Both the position numbers and the translations under genes were made by a program. Shown here piece by piece: positions 37,350 to 52,300 of a DNA stretch of 64,000 nt. Within the stretch, counting starts at the first letter, position 1; each line of letters begins with the position of its first letter. The notes under the pieces were generated by a model. It was not told the DNA's origin. It saw nothing but the letters and a program-made list of their open reading frames with translations, and did not search any database. Source of the DNA: Patagioenas fasciata (Eukaryota; Chordata; Aves; Columbiformes; Columbidae); contig NC_092521.1 in assembly GCF_037038585.1 (NCBI RefSeq), forward strand, positions 150,068,605 to 150,132,604. Direction: 5' to 3'.

Positions 37350-40300
37350 GTAAGTTTATAAACTGCTATGTGCTATAAAATAAACATTACACAATTACAG
37401 GCCCAGCTCTACCATCCTTACATAGTTCCTTACTCTCTTAGCTTACCCACATTATTCTAAAAATGTCTTTTAAAGATGATTCTGTTTTCTGCTTTTCTTG
37501 GACAGCATACAAACCAGACTGACTGGGCATGTGTAGTTTTTAGTTGAGATTGTTGTCTTTGGCAGGCTTTGCAAACGGTAATGTATGAAACAATCCAGGC
37601 TTCTTTTTATGTAAAGAACAGCATTAGCTTTCCATTTGTAAAAATCAAAGGAGAAAGGAGAAGAGCAAGTGGAAATCTGTCTGTCTTTTCCACTGTGGAG
37701 GCATTCACTTTTTTTAAGGGTGAAAGGGTTAATAGCTTAGGTGGATCCTCAGAGTTTTTTACTGAATACAAAATTTTGCAGATCTTTTGAATGACAGTAC
37801 TACATATCCTGGATCTTTTGCGAAGATCCACAGTCTTTAGCAAAAGTTCAGGTTTTTCTGGTATCGTTGGAAGTACTGCAGTGAGAAGTACAGGAGCTGA
37901 AGCTAAACATGGAGTAATGATGGTATATGACTTTTTTTCAGAAGGTGGAGTTTAAGGGTCTGACACTAGTACACTTTTCAGGAGTTTCTATAAATTCACA
38001 AGGGACAAAAAGACCCCCCAAAAGACAATAGTCCAAAATATATGTATTTTTAAAGTTTAGTTGGTTTATTCAGAAAGAAGTAAGGGAAATGAGACAGAAA
38101 CATTGAAAAGAGTATAATATAAATTCTGTGCCAGATAATAACTAAGTTAATGAAAAGGAGCATGAGGCTCACTGTGAAGTTCAGTACATTGTTTAAAAAA
38201 AACCAATGGGTTTGTCTGTAAAGAGTGATGGTACTGCAAGAGCTTTTTTAAAGGTTGTAGTCAAGTTGGTCAGAAAAAACTACATCACAATTTCAATATT
38301 AAATAAACATAAATAATTTTGACTAAGACAGTAATAATCCAATAGCCATGATGTCACTGAGGCATAGCAATTGATACCAGGTTTTGCCCAACTGTTCTGT
38401 GGGAAGATGAATATTACAAATGTAATTCGTAAGCTTCAATCAATAATAAAGCCTTCTGGACGGAGACTTGACATAAAACTTCAACATGAGAGGATAAATT
38501 GATCTAGAGCCAGTTCTGTATGAATAATGTAGAAAACCAGGAGGAGACACAAAGAAGGTTCATGTGGATATGACTAATTAAAACAGGCCTGAAGAGTTAA
38601 AACTAAGTATCTTAGCAATCTTAAAAAAAAAAAAAAAATATGAAGGGCATTACAGTAGATTTAAGGCATACAGGTGAGCTAATCTCCTCCAAAGTAATAA
38701 AAGTTGATTTTTTCAGTAAATATCTAGAAAGTCAGTACAAACAGCACCACGATTGCTATATCCAAAAGACACATTAGAGTTTCAGGAGAAGAATATGGTA
38801 CAGCCTCTTAACTACTACAATAAACAATGCATAATATTAGAAAATATATTAAACAAATGAAAACATTAACAGAAAATGTCAGTAAAACTACTAAAAAGGA
38901 AAAAAATGCAAAGAGTGAAGTCCAGATGGCATATGCAGGTTTTGGCTTAGTTTTTCCCCTTATTGTACTTCAGGTGAGTGTATCTCTTCTAGTAGTCCTA
39001 TCAGGAGAAAAAAAATAACTGAATGCTGCATAACAAAACAGTATTAAACATGAAAATAGATCATTGTTTAGCTGTAACTATCAACCAAGAAAGTCTTCTA
39101 GCTATGAGAAATTTGTTAATAGTCATCATGTAAAATCAAATCTCAAAACTTTAAATTTCACCTGGATATTTCAGATGGCAGGAAATGAGATGCAGACAGA
39201 ATGAAAGATATATTAAGTATTATCTTCTGATTGATAATCTGCTTATGAAAATGTCAAGTCCAAGAAAAGATGCCTTGAGATAATATGGACAGGCTTATAA
39301 TAGAGACCCTTTGTGCATGTGGAATGCTCTGAGAATATATGGTATGGCAGATGATCACTATTTTTTATAGATCTTTAGAAACAGGTGGAAAACACATCTC
39401 TTAGCCTAGCCATAATCTGTTTTCCCTGCCTTTCATAATTTGTCTTTTACTATTATCTGTTCTGAGAATTGGGCTTCTCCAGGAAAAATATTTAACTTAA
39501 TTTGAATTTAAAGGATTTAAAAAAAAAATGACAGCATGATTTAACAATAAAATAGTGGCTGATAAATACATCCTTCAAAAGGTGGGATTTACATCTAAAT
39601 GGGAAAACAAAAAGCCCCTTGCACTCACAAATGAGAAGTAAAAGCACAATGTCACAATGCACCAAAATATTTTGGGAATGAACTAGCAAGGATACAAAAA
39701 ACAGCAATAAAGCTTTTTCAAGTTGACTAGAAGCAAGAAGCTTCTTAGAGGGACACTATTAAGTTATTAAAGTCATAAAAGAACAGGAAAATTTTTGTGT
39801 CAAAAGACAAAGGCATATAGCAAATCACTAAAAAAAAAGTGAAGAAATTGCCCAAATATGAATATATAATATTTGCCCAGGTCTAGTTCTAACTGAAAAA
39901 TAACTAAAATCTGAAATTATGGTACAGTTACTTAAGGTATTTAGTGTGTACCCTTTGTACTAGAGGAATGGATGACAGAAAATTTCATTTTCAAAAAGAA
40001 GTACATTAGTACTTACAGAAAATTTGTCTTCCATGCCATGTTAATGGGTTAGGATCAATACTGCTTGTGTAGAGGAAAGTTTGATCTCTGAAATCTATTT
40101 GAATTCTTTAGAGGAGTCAGTGAGCAAGTGGATAATTGTGATTAGGTTGATAGAGTTATTTAGCTTTTTAAAAAGTTTTTATATCAGGCTCTTCACTCAC
40201 GTAAACACTGGCAGGTAAAAAGAGATTTCTATCCTGGCAATAATGCAATAATGTCTGCTTATAAAATAGAAAGCAAAGGTGAGAAAACAAATCACTGTTC

Positions 40301-43300
40301 AGGTTTCATAACAGGGAGAGGTTGCCAGTGGGATGTCATGAGGTTTTACTCTGCGACCTGCGTCATCCAGTCTATCAGAATTAGTAGGGATACTTTCATG
40401 AAAATGACAGCCAGTTTCTAAGTAGGGAAGTGAATAAATACAGCATTTCAAAGTCCAGAAATAAAAGGCAAACCACCATGTCACTAGCAGATGCATTATA
40501 CAGGCACATGTTGAATGCCAGTAACAGTTCTGTTGTTTCCATCTCAAAAAAGGTACAGTTGAACTATAGAAAAATACTGAGAAGGACAAGAATAGAAAGT
40601 GGTTTCTGTATTAAGAAAGATCAAAGAGGTTTTTTCATCCCCCAAAGGAAATGGCTGTGAGGCGAATATCATAGAAACTTACAAAATTATGAATATACAT
40701 AGAAGGCAAATGGGTGTCATTTATTTCACTGTTTCTTATGGTGAATGAACTGTGGAGGACAAATAAAATTATCAGGAGCTACGTTTAAAGCAAAGGCACA
40801 ACTATTTGCATGACTGTTCAACCATGATACTTGTGTCTCAGAATATTAAGAGTGACTAAAATACCGATGACTTCAAAAATTATTTACCAAATTCACTGCT
40901 GGAAATTTTATTCTGGACTTTTTGAACACAGAGATAACATGTCTAGCTCACCAGTTCTCTCAGTTACAGAGTGCTGGTGTTTGGGAGGGAACACAAGCAA
41001 GTTTAATAGTCTGCTTGCCCACCCCTGTGACCAGACAGGTTACTGGGCTAGATGGTCTTTGGTCTGACTAGAAACATATTTTGTAGTACCTTCAACTAAG
41101 TTAAGTTGATGGAAGTGAAAACAAACAAACAAACAAACAAACAAAAACAAACAACAAACAAACCAACAAACCAAACAGCCTACAGTTTCTGATGGCTCTG
41201 AACTCAAATGTAGGCAAAAATCACAACCAAAGACATATAGGTGATTTTGAATTGTAGCTTGCTTTCTAACTTGCTTGTTTAAAATAGTACAAACCGAATG
41301 TTGGAAATACTGTTGCTTATAAACCAGTTTAATTTCTGTGTTAAATTCAAGGTTGTTTGTAACGTAAGGCCTCTGAGAGAGTTCAGCAATGGAAATGGAT
41401 AGTTTGGATCATTTCTAGCTGGATGAGCAGGGGTTATATAATGGAAAAACTTCAGCTAGTACAAGATCACAGTGAGGAAGTGAACTGAGCTGAGGAAGGC
41501 ACAGGAAGAGTCCTTTTGTTTCTTTAAAGCAACCGCAAAGTGTTAATGCCACAGAGCAGCCAAATCCTCTTCCTTGTACAGCACTTAAGTTCACAGGCTC
41601 TGTGCACAGCTACTCAAAAGAAACTTCTCATGTTCGGTTCCAAAGGCAAAGCTGCACGATGTTCTTACGTATGTAACAGAATTACATAGTTTGTTGCCTT
41701 CAAGACTTCCTAGATGTACAGGGAGATGTTAAAGTTTTCCCAAAATCTTCGTAAGGGATGATACCATGATTATATTTGGAAGTCAATGACTCTTTCTTAT
41801 TTTTCAGCAATGTCTCAAATTGTTATTAAAAAAATAATTTCTCCAAGTAAATAGCAACTCATGTTAATATTTCTAATTCAGTGTAGATCTCAAAATAGAT
41901 TTTTTTAGTGAAATATGGAAGTCTACTACAGCACATGGGAAGGCTCAGTATAAATCAAACTGTTCTTTCCTGTTTTTTGTTTGTAGTTTGATCCTTTATT
42001 GATTGAAAGCAAAACAGCAGCAACGGTTGTGCTAATGCTTAGTTCTCCTGAAGAGGAAGTTTTGGCCAAAGCATGTGATGCTCTATATAAATTTGCATCA
42101 AAAGGTGGGTCATTTTGTAGTGAGCTTTATGTTTATTTTGATAGTAGTTCACAATGTGTTAGTTTCGTCTCTGTCAGGCTTTGGAATTTTTCTGAAATAT
42201 CTATCAAACCTTTATTTGCAGTTATAAAGAAGTCCTGTGGTTTACTTGAAGGAAATTTTTATTATTTTGTTGTAGAATTTTACATCCTTGTTTAATAGAG
42301 CTTGGTTTAAATATAACCTAGATCTGTTTTATTATGAGCAACAGACCTGCATCGGGGAGCGAGTTCTCTTGTTTATTTTACAGTTTGAAACTTTTATACC
42401 AGGAGTTATTTCAAGGTTCAGTTTTCAATGAAAATTACTTTTTAGCCTGTTTCTGTTATTTTTGCATATAGCTCTTCTGTCAGTACTTCTGTGACAGATG
42501 ATTTATCAGAGACTGCTCAACCTTCTTGATGAAGCTTATTTCTGTTTGTGTTGGGAATCTAACAAGTCTCCAAAGTTCCAAATCTTCCAAAGGTGCCTGT
42601 GTTATCTATAGCCAAGTGTCATGTTCTGGATACCCAGAAGACAACTGTATAATGAAGGCTCAAAATCAAGTAGCACATAATTTCATAAGTTGCCTGCTAC
42701 TCATTCCATGCCAGCCACTCACACTGGTATACATTGGTAGCATTCCTGGTATAATTGATCAGTTTAAATATTAATTTCCATTTAATTTATACTTTCTTAA
42801 AAATGTATGGGTTTATGTGCTGATTGTTGTACTGATGGCAATTATCAACACTGCTGAAGTTGTGAGAGAAGAGCTGAAGGCTTTAACAGTTGCCCAGGAA
42901 TCACTGGGTTCTGAAAGATGTTTAGGTTCAGCCTAATATGCCAAGCTTGGCTGAGGGCAGGCAACCAGATTTTGAATAGGTGAAGAGAGAATTTGAACTG
43001 TTGGGAGGCAGCTATTTACCACACACCATAAACTCTTGTTGGCTCCTTCCCTGCTGTCCACAGTAACATATGGCACACTGCAAGAGGACAGATACTTAGT
43101 TTTTCTGTTTCTACTAAATGTATAATTCTTTAAATTGTTAATGGAGATATTCCTGCAATCTGCCAGAAGACGAGAGTGTAACTTTGCAGTGTGGCACAAG
43201 AGAAGGAGTTGTTTTCACTGTGCAGTTTATTTATTTATTGAATGCTACTAGTAAATTAAGTCCCATCCCTCAATAAAAAGTAATTCTTGTATTTTAATTG

Positions 43301-46300
43301 TGTTTTGGCCTGTGAATGAGCATAGTTCTCCCGTTACTTCTCACACTGGTCACTTGTAGACAGAAAAGGACAGGGATGGTTCATTAGGAAATTAATTTTA
43401 ACTCTGTTGTGGGAACTGAGAATAGGAGTAGGTTTGCGATTTTGTTTCTTGGGTTGTGTTTTTTGAGTGAGTAGGAACAGAAGGCTGTAATCATACAAAA
43501 TTACTTCTGTTCTTTGCCTGGGCAGAACCTATGCAGCTACGAAGTGGTCCATTCTCAGGTGGTAGAAACCTCAGATGGGATTTAATGATCCGAATCCTGG
43601 TAGTTGCTTCAGTTGAGAGGTCATGCAGATCTGCAGGATGAATTAACTGTTATTTTTAGAAAAATAAAATTGGTAGGTAAGAAAAGAGGAAAATAAGATG
43701 AGATTCTTAATGATATAATTCACTTGTACTTTGCTAATTCGAAAGCTGTCCTTTGTGCAGGCTCCAACAAATGAGTTGGGTGTCCAATGGACAGAAGCAT
43801 CCTCTGCTTAACAAATGTGAATTAATCCTAGATACTATTAATCCTTGACACTATTATTTGACACGTTTATTTGGCTTATAGATTAGACGATCTCCCATGG
43901 TCCTGACCAGTCCTTTGTTCTTTGATCCTATAGCACAAAATAAAGATGGGTAGCTGTTTGTTACATTAGAACTGTGAGCTTGTTGCATTTTTATAGAACT
44001 TTTAACCTAACTACTCTTCAGGTGATGAAAACAAAGTGACACTTCTTGGTCTTGGAGCAGTGGAACATCTGTATAAACTCATCTCACATGAAGATCCAAT
44101 TGTACGCAGAAATGCCATCATGATATTTGGTATCATGGCTTCTAATCGTAAGAGTCTCCATTTTTTCGTATTTTTCAATGTGAATGTGTGTGGTCATCAA
44201 AGCAGTAAGTGTCCCATGGGAAAAAAATCCTATATTAACAGCCCAGAATAAAAGAACAAATTCAGCTAGAGTGAACTCTACTGATTTTGAAAAAAAATTA
44301 CACGATAAGTTTATTTTCCACCAACTCTTATTTTTGTTTTGATGGGGCTAAATTGGAACAGTTCATTACTGGAATTATGTCTATCAGGGAAAGCCTGACT
44401 ATGTAAGATGGCCACCAGTGTGGACATGACACACTCATCTCTGTTGCAGAAGTTGCAAGGGAAGGATACAGTAGTATTTATCATCTACAGAAAATGCTAT
44501 GGTTAAAGATCAGTTGTTACTTGAGGCATTAGTGTAACTACAGTCATAATAGAAAAAATATGTTAAAGTACCTAGCTCAAGCATTAATGGCAAAAAAGCC
44601 CTGAACTATCAAGCACTGACATGCTTCTTTACCCAGGTTCTTTGGTGGGTCAGTGCTGCTGTAAATGTTTCATTATGTGTACCTGAGCTGGTGAAACTCA
44701 AGCGGTCTGGAGTGTCTCCCAGAGACATTGCATTCACGGCAAGGTAGCATATCTACTGTAGCCGTACCGTTATTAAATGATTTAACCACAGTATATGCAG
44801 ATTTTCTTCTACCTTTTTATAAGGTGAGAATGGATGTATTACATCCACGCTGGGTGGCTGAGCACCACATAATCAAGCTGCAGTGAGTGGTAGGCAGACG
44901 TACCTGAAGATGAAAGAATAAGCGACGTCAGGTTGACTTTCAGTGGCTGTTATTTTTATATTGCTTTATGAATTTACATCAGGTCTTATTTTGGTAGGTG
45001 TTCTACCCAATTGCCTTCCATGGTGGTATCCTAACCACTCTTTAAGTATTTTCATCAACTGCTACCTGCTTTTCATGTTGCACCGAACCTTACGCTCTTT
45101 ACCTTACTTCCAACTCGGCACCAGCATGTAGTTACTCCTGTCAGACCTTGGCTTCCAGCACTGCTGCACAAATGTTGAATGACTGAAGATCTTCTATTTA
45201 TACTCACATCTTAACTGTATTTTTTCTTTTAAAGTAAATTCAACTCCTACCTTTTTTTTTGTTTCAACACCGTAATGTACTGATAGTAACAACACAGTCC
45301 TGTAACATAACATGGAGTCTGTCCCAAAGAATGTTTTTTGGTTATTCTGTCCAGTGGTTCTGGTTTTGCTAGTTTGCCATTGACAACAATAAAACTACAT
45401 TCTGAAAGTCTTTACTGTTATTTTAATAAGACATATCTAATTCATGTTTGCAGTTTGCAGTTTGCACTGTGTTAGCATAAAATTAGAAAGTGGAGACTTG
45501 ACAAATAATGGAAGGATTGCTTTTAGTTTGCTAATTTTAACCACAAAGAATTTTAACTGTTGGAAGATGACTTTGATAACTAAAACTGTGCAATATTTAA
45601 TCAGAACCTGCTGGATCCAAGTATTTTGAAGTATTGAGGAACTCCCTGTACATCAAATGTGAAATAATGTTGTCTGGTACTTGAAAATGTTCTATCTGTT
45701 TTCTGGGCCCATTATGATCTTGGTATAACTTCAGTTGTATGTCATTCCCAGTCAGATCTTTTTGTCACTCTGGGAGTAACCATAAGTACATTTCCCTTGG
45801 AGCAGAATCTGTTTTTTTACTCAGCCAAGATTGCGAAACAAAAGACTTCATATTTGTATTTATTTCATTGTAGATGATGTCAAGAAGTTACTAAGAGAAC
45901 TGGATGTCACGAATTCACTTATATCACGGCTGGCACCAGAAGGTAGCTTGCCATCTTCATTCCTTGTGCAACAATACAATTTATGGTTGCCATTTGATCA
46001 GACAATAGCATTTTCCTTGTAACTTATGATTTGTTATATTACATGTTAAATAGGTAATTACTTTTATAGGAGTAGCTCTGTTGCTCACTGAGTAGTGTTT
46101 TATGTTGTATAGATGGAGCAACATGTTTCTGGAGATGCCAAGTATGATTAACAGCTATTATTTATTGACCTCAAATAATATTTTAAACCATTGTATTAGT
46201 GAACATATACTGTGATTGATAAAACTTGATCAAACAGTTTCTTTTTTTTTTCCCCACAGAAGATGTAGTTATCCACGAATTTGCCACTCTCTGTCTAGCA

Positions 46301-49300
46301 CATATGGCTGTTGAACATACTACTAAAGTACACATATTTGAGCAAGGTGGATTAGAACCACTTATCAGACTGCTAGGTAGCCCTGATCCTGATGTTCAGA
46401 AGAATTCAGTTGAATGTATCTACCTCCTGGTGCAGGTAAAGTTTTTTTGTTGTCATTTTAAACTACAGTGGTAGAGAAGCACTTCGCCTCACACTCCCTG
46501 TTCTCTGTGGGGTTAATAATTTTAGAATATTTATTTCCTTTACTCCTCCGTGTTCATCGATGTATTTGAAAACATTACGCTCAAGTCCTTGATTGTCACG
46601 TCTGTTAGGAGTATAGCTGATTTGGCTCTAATTCTCTTGAACTTAAAGCAATTAGCTGTGCTGCACAGCATTCTAAGTGAGATCAGACTAAGATTCAGAT
46701 TTTTTAAATTAAATATTAATTTGTTTTCTTAGTTGGAAAATGTTAATCTCATTAATGAGAGTTATAACCTGTCTATCCAAAAGGTTGGAATAATCCTGTA
46801 AATTAAGGAACTAGCAATTACATTGTGCCTTGTTTTGGCCAGCAAGTCCATAGTCACAATTTTGAACATCTTTGTAATGAAAGGTGAATGCTGTCAACAG
46901 CTACTTTCCATACAGGGTGGAATAGATTTGTTATTGGCTACTTTCACACTGAGTGCTAATGTCATCCATATGCTGCTTAGCAAAAGAATGGTGCATTTGT
47001 ATGGCAGTTCTCTTCCATGGCTTAAACGAGTCAATTCAATAATGAATTCAGTTTATAACTCTATCTCTTTTGGGGCATCAGAGCATGTCTATTCAGAATC
47101 ACATTTTACTCTTTCTCCTTTTTTACTATCTCACTGTCTTTGTTGCAGGGTATATCTGGATAACTGCACCTGGTGCTTGCTTACATTGATAAGGATAATT
47201 GCATACTGCACATGTGCAATAAGCTATTTAAAAGCAAATTGTAATTTATTTATGTTTTTTCTATTTTAATATAATCTATTAGTCTTTTATTAAGCTGCAC
47301 GTACATTGCTTAAAGTTGAAGTTTTAAATTGTCATTTTATAATTACTAAAACAAAAGAAGATATAACCGGGCAACCACAGTAGAGTGCAGAAACTACCCC
47401 TACTAAGGTAAATAAAAATGATGCAACTAAATTTTTAAAACTTTCTCAGAGAAACATGTATGTTCAGACGAACGTGGCAAAACCAAGAGTAAACAGGCTT
47501 CCTTAGATAGGACTAGATTCTGTAGTGTGTACTTTAGTTGTGCAAAAAGCTTGGAATTTGAGGTTGGTGGGGCTTGATTATATTCAGTTTATTACTTAGC
47601 TGAAAGGAAAGAAATCTTCCAAACTGGAAGTTCTGGAATATTGACTTATTTTTGTATGTTTGAAATCAGATTTTTGATGTTCTTTCTGTAAAGTCAGGAA
47701 TTGATGTACAGTTATATTCTTGATCAGTAACATTCTTTGTTGAATATTTTACTGCAGGATTTTCAAAGCTGTGCTGCAGTTCGTGGACTGAATGTAATTC
47801 CGCCCTTGCTGGAACTACTGAAATCTGAGTACCCAGTTATTCAGTTGTTAGCCCTTAAAACCTTAGAAGTAATTAGCAAAGACACAGAAACCAGAATAAC
47901 ACTGGGAGAAAATAAAGGATTAGAATGTCTTCTGAAGATTCTGGAAACTAATGTACAGTTTATTTGTCTTAGAAGTTTTTTGTTCTTGCTGCTAACGTTA
48001 GTATGACTAATGAGAAATATTATTCATGGTATAGAAGAGTGATCAAAGAAGAAAGAACTCCTTATTTGGAGCTAACTATGATAGAAATAGGATAAGCAAG
48101 GATACCTAGCTTACTAAGAAAGGGAGCAAAGGGATTCACCAAAATGTTTATGTTTGTTTTATTGCTTTATTGCTATTAGTAATACTATTTTGCATTTACT
48201 GTCCATTTCTCCAACTGTTGTAAACATCAGAAAAAATTCACCATCTAGCTTTTTATACCATGTTTTCCCAAGATTTTTTATTATATGCTGAACACTGGAA
48301 CTGTTTCCTAGTTTGAACATTGATTTTTTTTTTTTTTCTGAATTTACTTTGATATCAATAGCCTTACATCTAATTTCCTACATTGTTTATGTTACTATGA
48401 GACTCATTTTAGTGCTTCTTGAGTTCAGATGTCACCGTGGGAAATATAATGCATAGAGAAATATGTGACATTTTTGAAATTTTAAAGTGACAGGTCCTTT
48501 CTGAATACCTGCCTCACCCACTTTGGTGTAAATGAGAGACTTTCGATGTTTTTACTGTTTTTGATAAATTGTTTTGCATCCTAATGGATATCAAAGAAAT
48601 TATACAAAAATATGAGTATGGGAATATGTACTTTGCAACATAAAAACACTGTTCAAAAGAAGGGTAGTACAATTATCCTAAAAGTTCCTAAAAGCTAAAG
48701 ATATTTTAATCCTGATTTGAAGGCTATTTATTTGGGGTTTTTTCCTTGTTAGGAATTCAGCGATCTACATGTGGAAGCTCTTGCTGTGTTGGGAAATTGT
48801 CTGGAAGATGTGCACGCTCTGCAACTGCTGCAGCAGACAGGAGGCCTTAAAAAGCTGCTGTCGTTTGTAGAAGTCTCTACTGTTACTGATATTCAGAAGA
48901 ACACAGCAAAGGCAATTGCCAAAGCAGCTTACGACTGTATGTGACTTTTTAAAAATCCATGCATGTGAATTTGATTATGAAGTAATTTTTCATTGAAAAT
49001 GAGGCCATCTTATCTGGTTGAGGGTAGTACTTCTGGTGAAGAAAAATCTGACAAGAACGAATTACAGTGATGAGTCTTTGCAATCAAAGCAGCAATTAGA
49101 TGCTAGGCTATATATATATGTATATATGAGAAAATGCTAAGATTTTGCCTCAATCTATTTTTAAATGTAATATATTCTTGCAAATGCTGTCCACAAAAAG
49201 GAAAATGGAGCTCTGAAAATATGATCTTTAGCTTTTGTTTGGTGATGCCAGGTAGCTGCTATCTTAAGCCACCTCTGCTGGCACTATTTCTCATCAGTAT

Positions 49301-52300
49301 CAGTTAAGACTTAATCTGAAGCTGAATTCTTTTGGCATACAACCGCTCATATAAATGTCAGGCAATTTCAAATACAAATTCCTTTAACAGGGACATGAAA
49401 AAAAGTCTTTCAAATGGCTTGCAGATTAATATTCCCAGTGGCGTTAAATAGTTTCATTGTCATCTCTTTATAATTATTCATCCTATAGTTCTTTTTTATA
49501 TGCTTTTATATAATTCAACAAGGAATTCTGAATTAGGCAGGACATGCTCATCACTTTTGCCCACAAGGATGCTCTTTAAATAAATCTACATTTGAAATTG
49601 CTTCCATACTTTATTTTTTGAGTTGCAACATATGCCTACTAGTTCTAGATAACAAAATGCAATGTAAGAAATGACCTACTTCTGTCTATAGATTGTAATT
49701 CTGCAAAGGGATTTTGATGACAGTACCTATGACAGTAGAGCTTAAATATTTCATTCATATTTCTACCATCTCATGGTTGAATCATGGCTTTAATTTATGT
49801 GTATTTTACAAATGCGTTATCTAATTGAATACATGGCTAAAATAATCTCTCTGCAGTATTTCAGACCTCCTTTCTTCTCTCCCCATCTTATCTTTCTAAT
49901 TATTTTCTCACCTTCCTTAGTTTGACTTCCTGAATATTTGCAATTATTTGGATTGCAAATGATACATGAAAAGAGTGAAATCTACCTTTCCTAATATTCT
50001 GTGGATTTCTGTGTGCTTTTATCCTTATCTGTCAGAAGCTTTGTAAGTCACCCAAAAATTATTTTAATCATTATAATGTTTAGGTATCCAAGATAGGAAG
50101 GGAACTTCTTATGCCAGTATTTTCTTTGTGTATTTTCCTGTGTTGTTATTTTATTATGCAACTTAGGACTGTCAGTATGATTTTTATAGTCCTGTGACAG
50201 GCTTGTAAGTAGTTTGCCAAGCAGATTTCTATTTGCTACTACTACTTTCTACCGTGTCTTACTCCTTTTTCATATTGATTTTCAAATAAGCATAGCCTTC
50301 TTGTCCTATTTCACACCTTTTTCAGTGTTTGTGGCCTAATATTTTAGCAGCTCTTAGTAGAAGCATGTCTGAACACATTTTTAAAGCACAGTGGCAAAAG
50401 CTACACATAATATATTACTGTAGTGCCGATGATCTTATACCATGGGATGTTACTGTCAGTGAAGATGCATCTTCTTGTCATGCTTCTTTACAAATGGAGT
50501 CAACGTGGTTTCATTATAAAGGTTTGCTCTCTTCTTCAGCCTCTGACAGTTGGTATGGATGAAACAAGCAGGGAAAATAGATCAAAAGAAGATTTGAAAT
50601 ATTTGCTTCCAAGATGTAGAATTTTGGTGACAACCAGTTCGTCACAGGGCGACATGTTGTACTGGTGCAGTGGAAAACACAGTCCAGCAAACTTGGTTCT
50701 CCACATGGCCCCAGAAGTATTGAATTTATTTCAAATACATAGAGCTACTGGTCTGAAGTCAACCTTCCAGTGGAAAGAAAAGTGACATTGGAGCCACTAT
50801 AAGAAAGGGTCCAAGTGCAAAAAGAAACCAGAAATATTTGCAGTTCTTGTTTGTTTGGATCCTGGTTGTAAATATACTAAATAGTCTGTCCAACGTGCAC
50901 TACTAATGTATACGATACTCATACCTGGCTTGATGTAAAACCAAGATAATGCAACACAGCTGTAAGTTTTTTTCGTTACTGTTTCATTAAATTTGCAATA
51001 GCCATACAGTAGCCCACACTCTTCAAGTGGTTATGTTTTACAAACAATTCCTGCATACTTGAGAAAAAAAATACTGCTTTTCTTTGAGAAGAGAAGCATA
51101 CTTCTGCTATGATAGAACATGCATCTATCTGGTTTTTTAATCCTGGGAGCTGAGTATCAATCAGTGTCTGGTTTTGAAATTATTATTGTTGACAGATGGA
51201 GTTTAGTTTCGGTTTTGTTTTTTTCCTAATAGATGTGATCATAGCAAACATTTTGGTTTTATGCCCCTTTCAGTCCTTTGACAAGGGACTCCTGTAACTT
51301 TGTTCTTGTTGTTGTAAGACAGATGTATCCCTTAAGACAGGGACTATCATATATGCAGTCCTAAAATTACATTCGGCCCTTTGAAGGCAATCGCAAGGCT
51401 GATGTGGCCCCTGGTGAAAATGCGTTTGGCACCCCTGCCTTAAGAGATATTCTCAATCTCAGAATCAATTACATGGTACAAACACTATATTCAATATTAA
51501 ACAGCATTTTTAGGACACTGCTCTGTTAAAGTAAACTAAAATTTATCTTATTTCTATGCATAATCTTTATCCCTTTGCCCCTGAATATTTGTTTTGTGAC
51601 ATAATTTTGAATTTAGTATATTAATTGAGCAATGACTTTATTTTGTATGCTCAGAATGACAGTGGTGAATTTTACTGTGATTCCCTCTTTTCCCAGGAAA
51701 CTATGCAGTCATTTCAGAATGCAAAATATAATTTAATGCTATAAATTATTGAATATCTGCGAGTGGATTATCTGGACTGTTGAATAAGGAAGGCCTGACT
51801 TTCCCCTGGCAATGCCAGACACACCAGCAACAACAAAATGCTATGGAGTGTCTATGGAGAAAGTTTGACCTTGCTCGGCCAAACTTCTGGTTTGAAGCTC
51901 TCCCCATTCTTTCTGTGTATCTAAATGCAAATCTTTTCAAATGGGAGTATAGTAAGCATGATCTGTAGCCTGATTAACATGTACTTTTTCATAACACAGG
52001 CTTTTATTTATCCAGGTTATCTCAACTCAAGATCAGTGAGAGGTCATGATACTATTTAACATAAACTTTTTTTCATTTGAAATTGGTATAAATAATTCCA
52101 TAAGGTGATGACAGTGAGATGAATAGGTAATCAGTGGAACTCTGATCATGATTTTGGGGTAAGAAGGGGAAATAGGAAAATATATTGAAAAACAAGGTCT
52201 GGCTCATTATCAGGTCAGTACATGAAAAACTGGACAGAAGTGTTAGGACTCCAGACTCTTTTAGTTGGGTGTGCTTTAATATTTTACTTCATGTTAAATC

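Larger units (their letters stand above)
37350..41986 (+). other. ARMC3: ARMC3 intron 2
   Basis: A 4.6 kb phase-0 intron. It holds an (AAAC)n tract, a CR1-like 3' end near 40,950-41,075 and several short A-rich runs. The open frames in it (37,569-37,790; 40,299-40,589) show no recognised domain. Confidence 0.88.

Noticed and set aside
41999-42295. 98-codon frame as a stand-alone gene
   Set aside because: Its first part is ARMC3 exon 3; the rest reads through the splice donor at 42,105 into intron 3.
46823-47269. 148-codon open frame in intron 6
   Set aside because: It is the longest frame in the window but lies between two secure ARMC3 exons, has hydrophobic AT-rich composition and matches no family I know.
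50329-50785. Two overlapping plus-strand frames of 77 and 120 codons in intron 8, considered as a decayed transposase next to the hAT MITE
   Set aside because: No hAT transposase motif could be recognised, the frames overlap out of register, and the MITE is a complete 100 bp unit with its own target-site duplication some 500 bp away.
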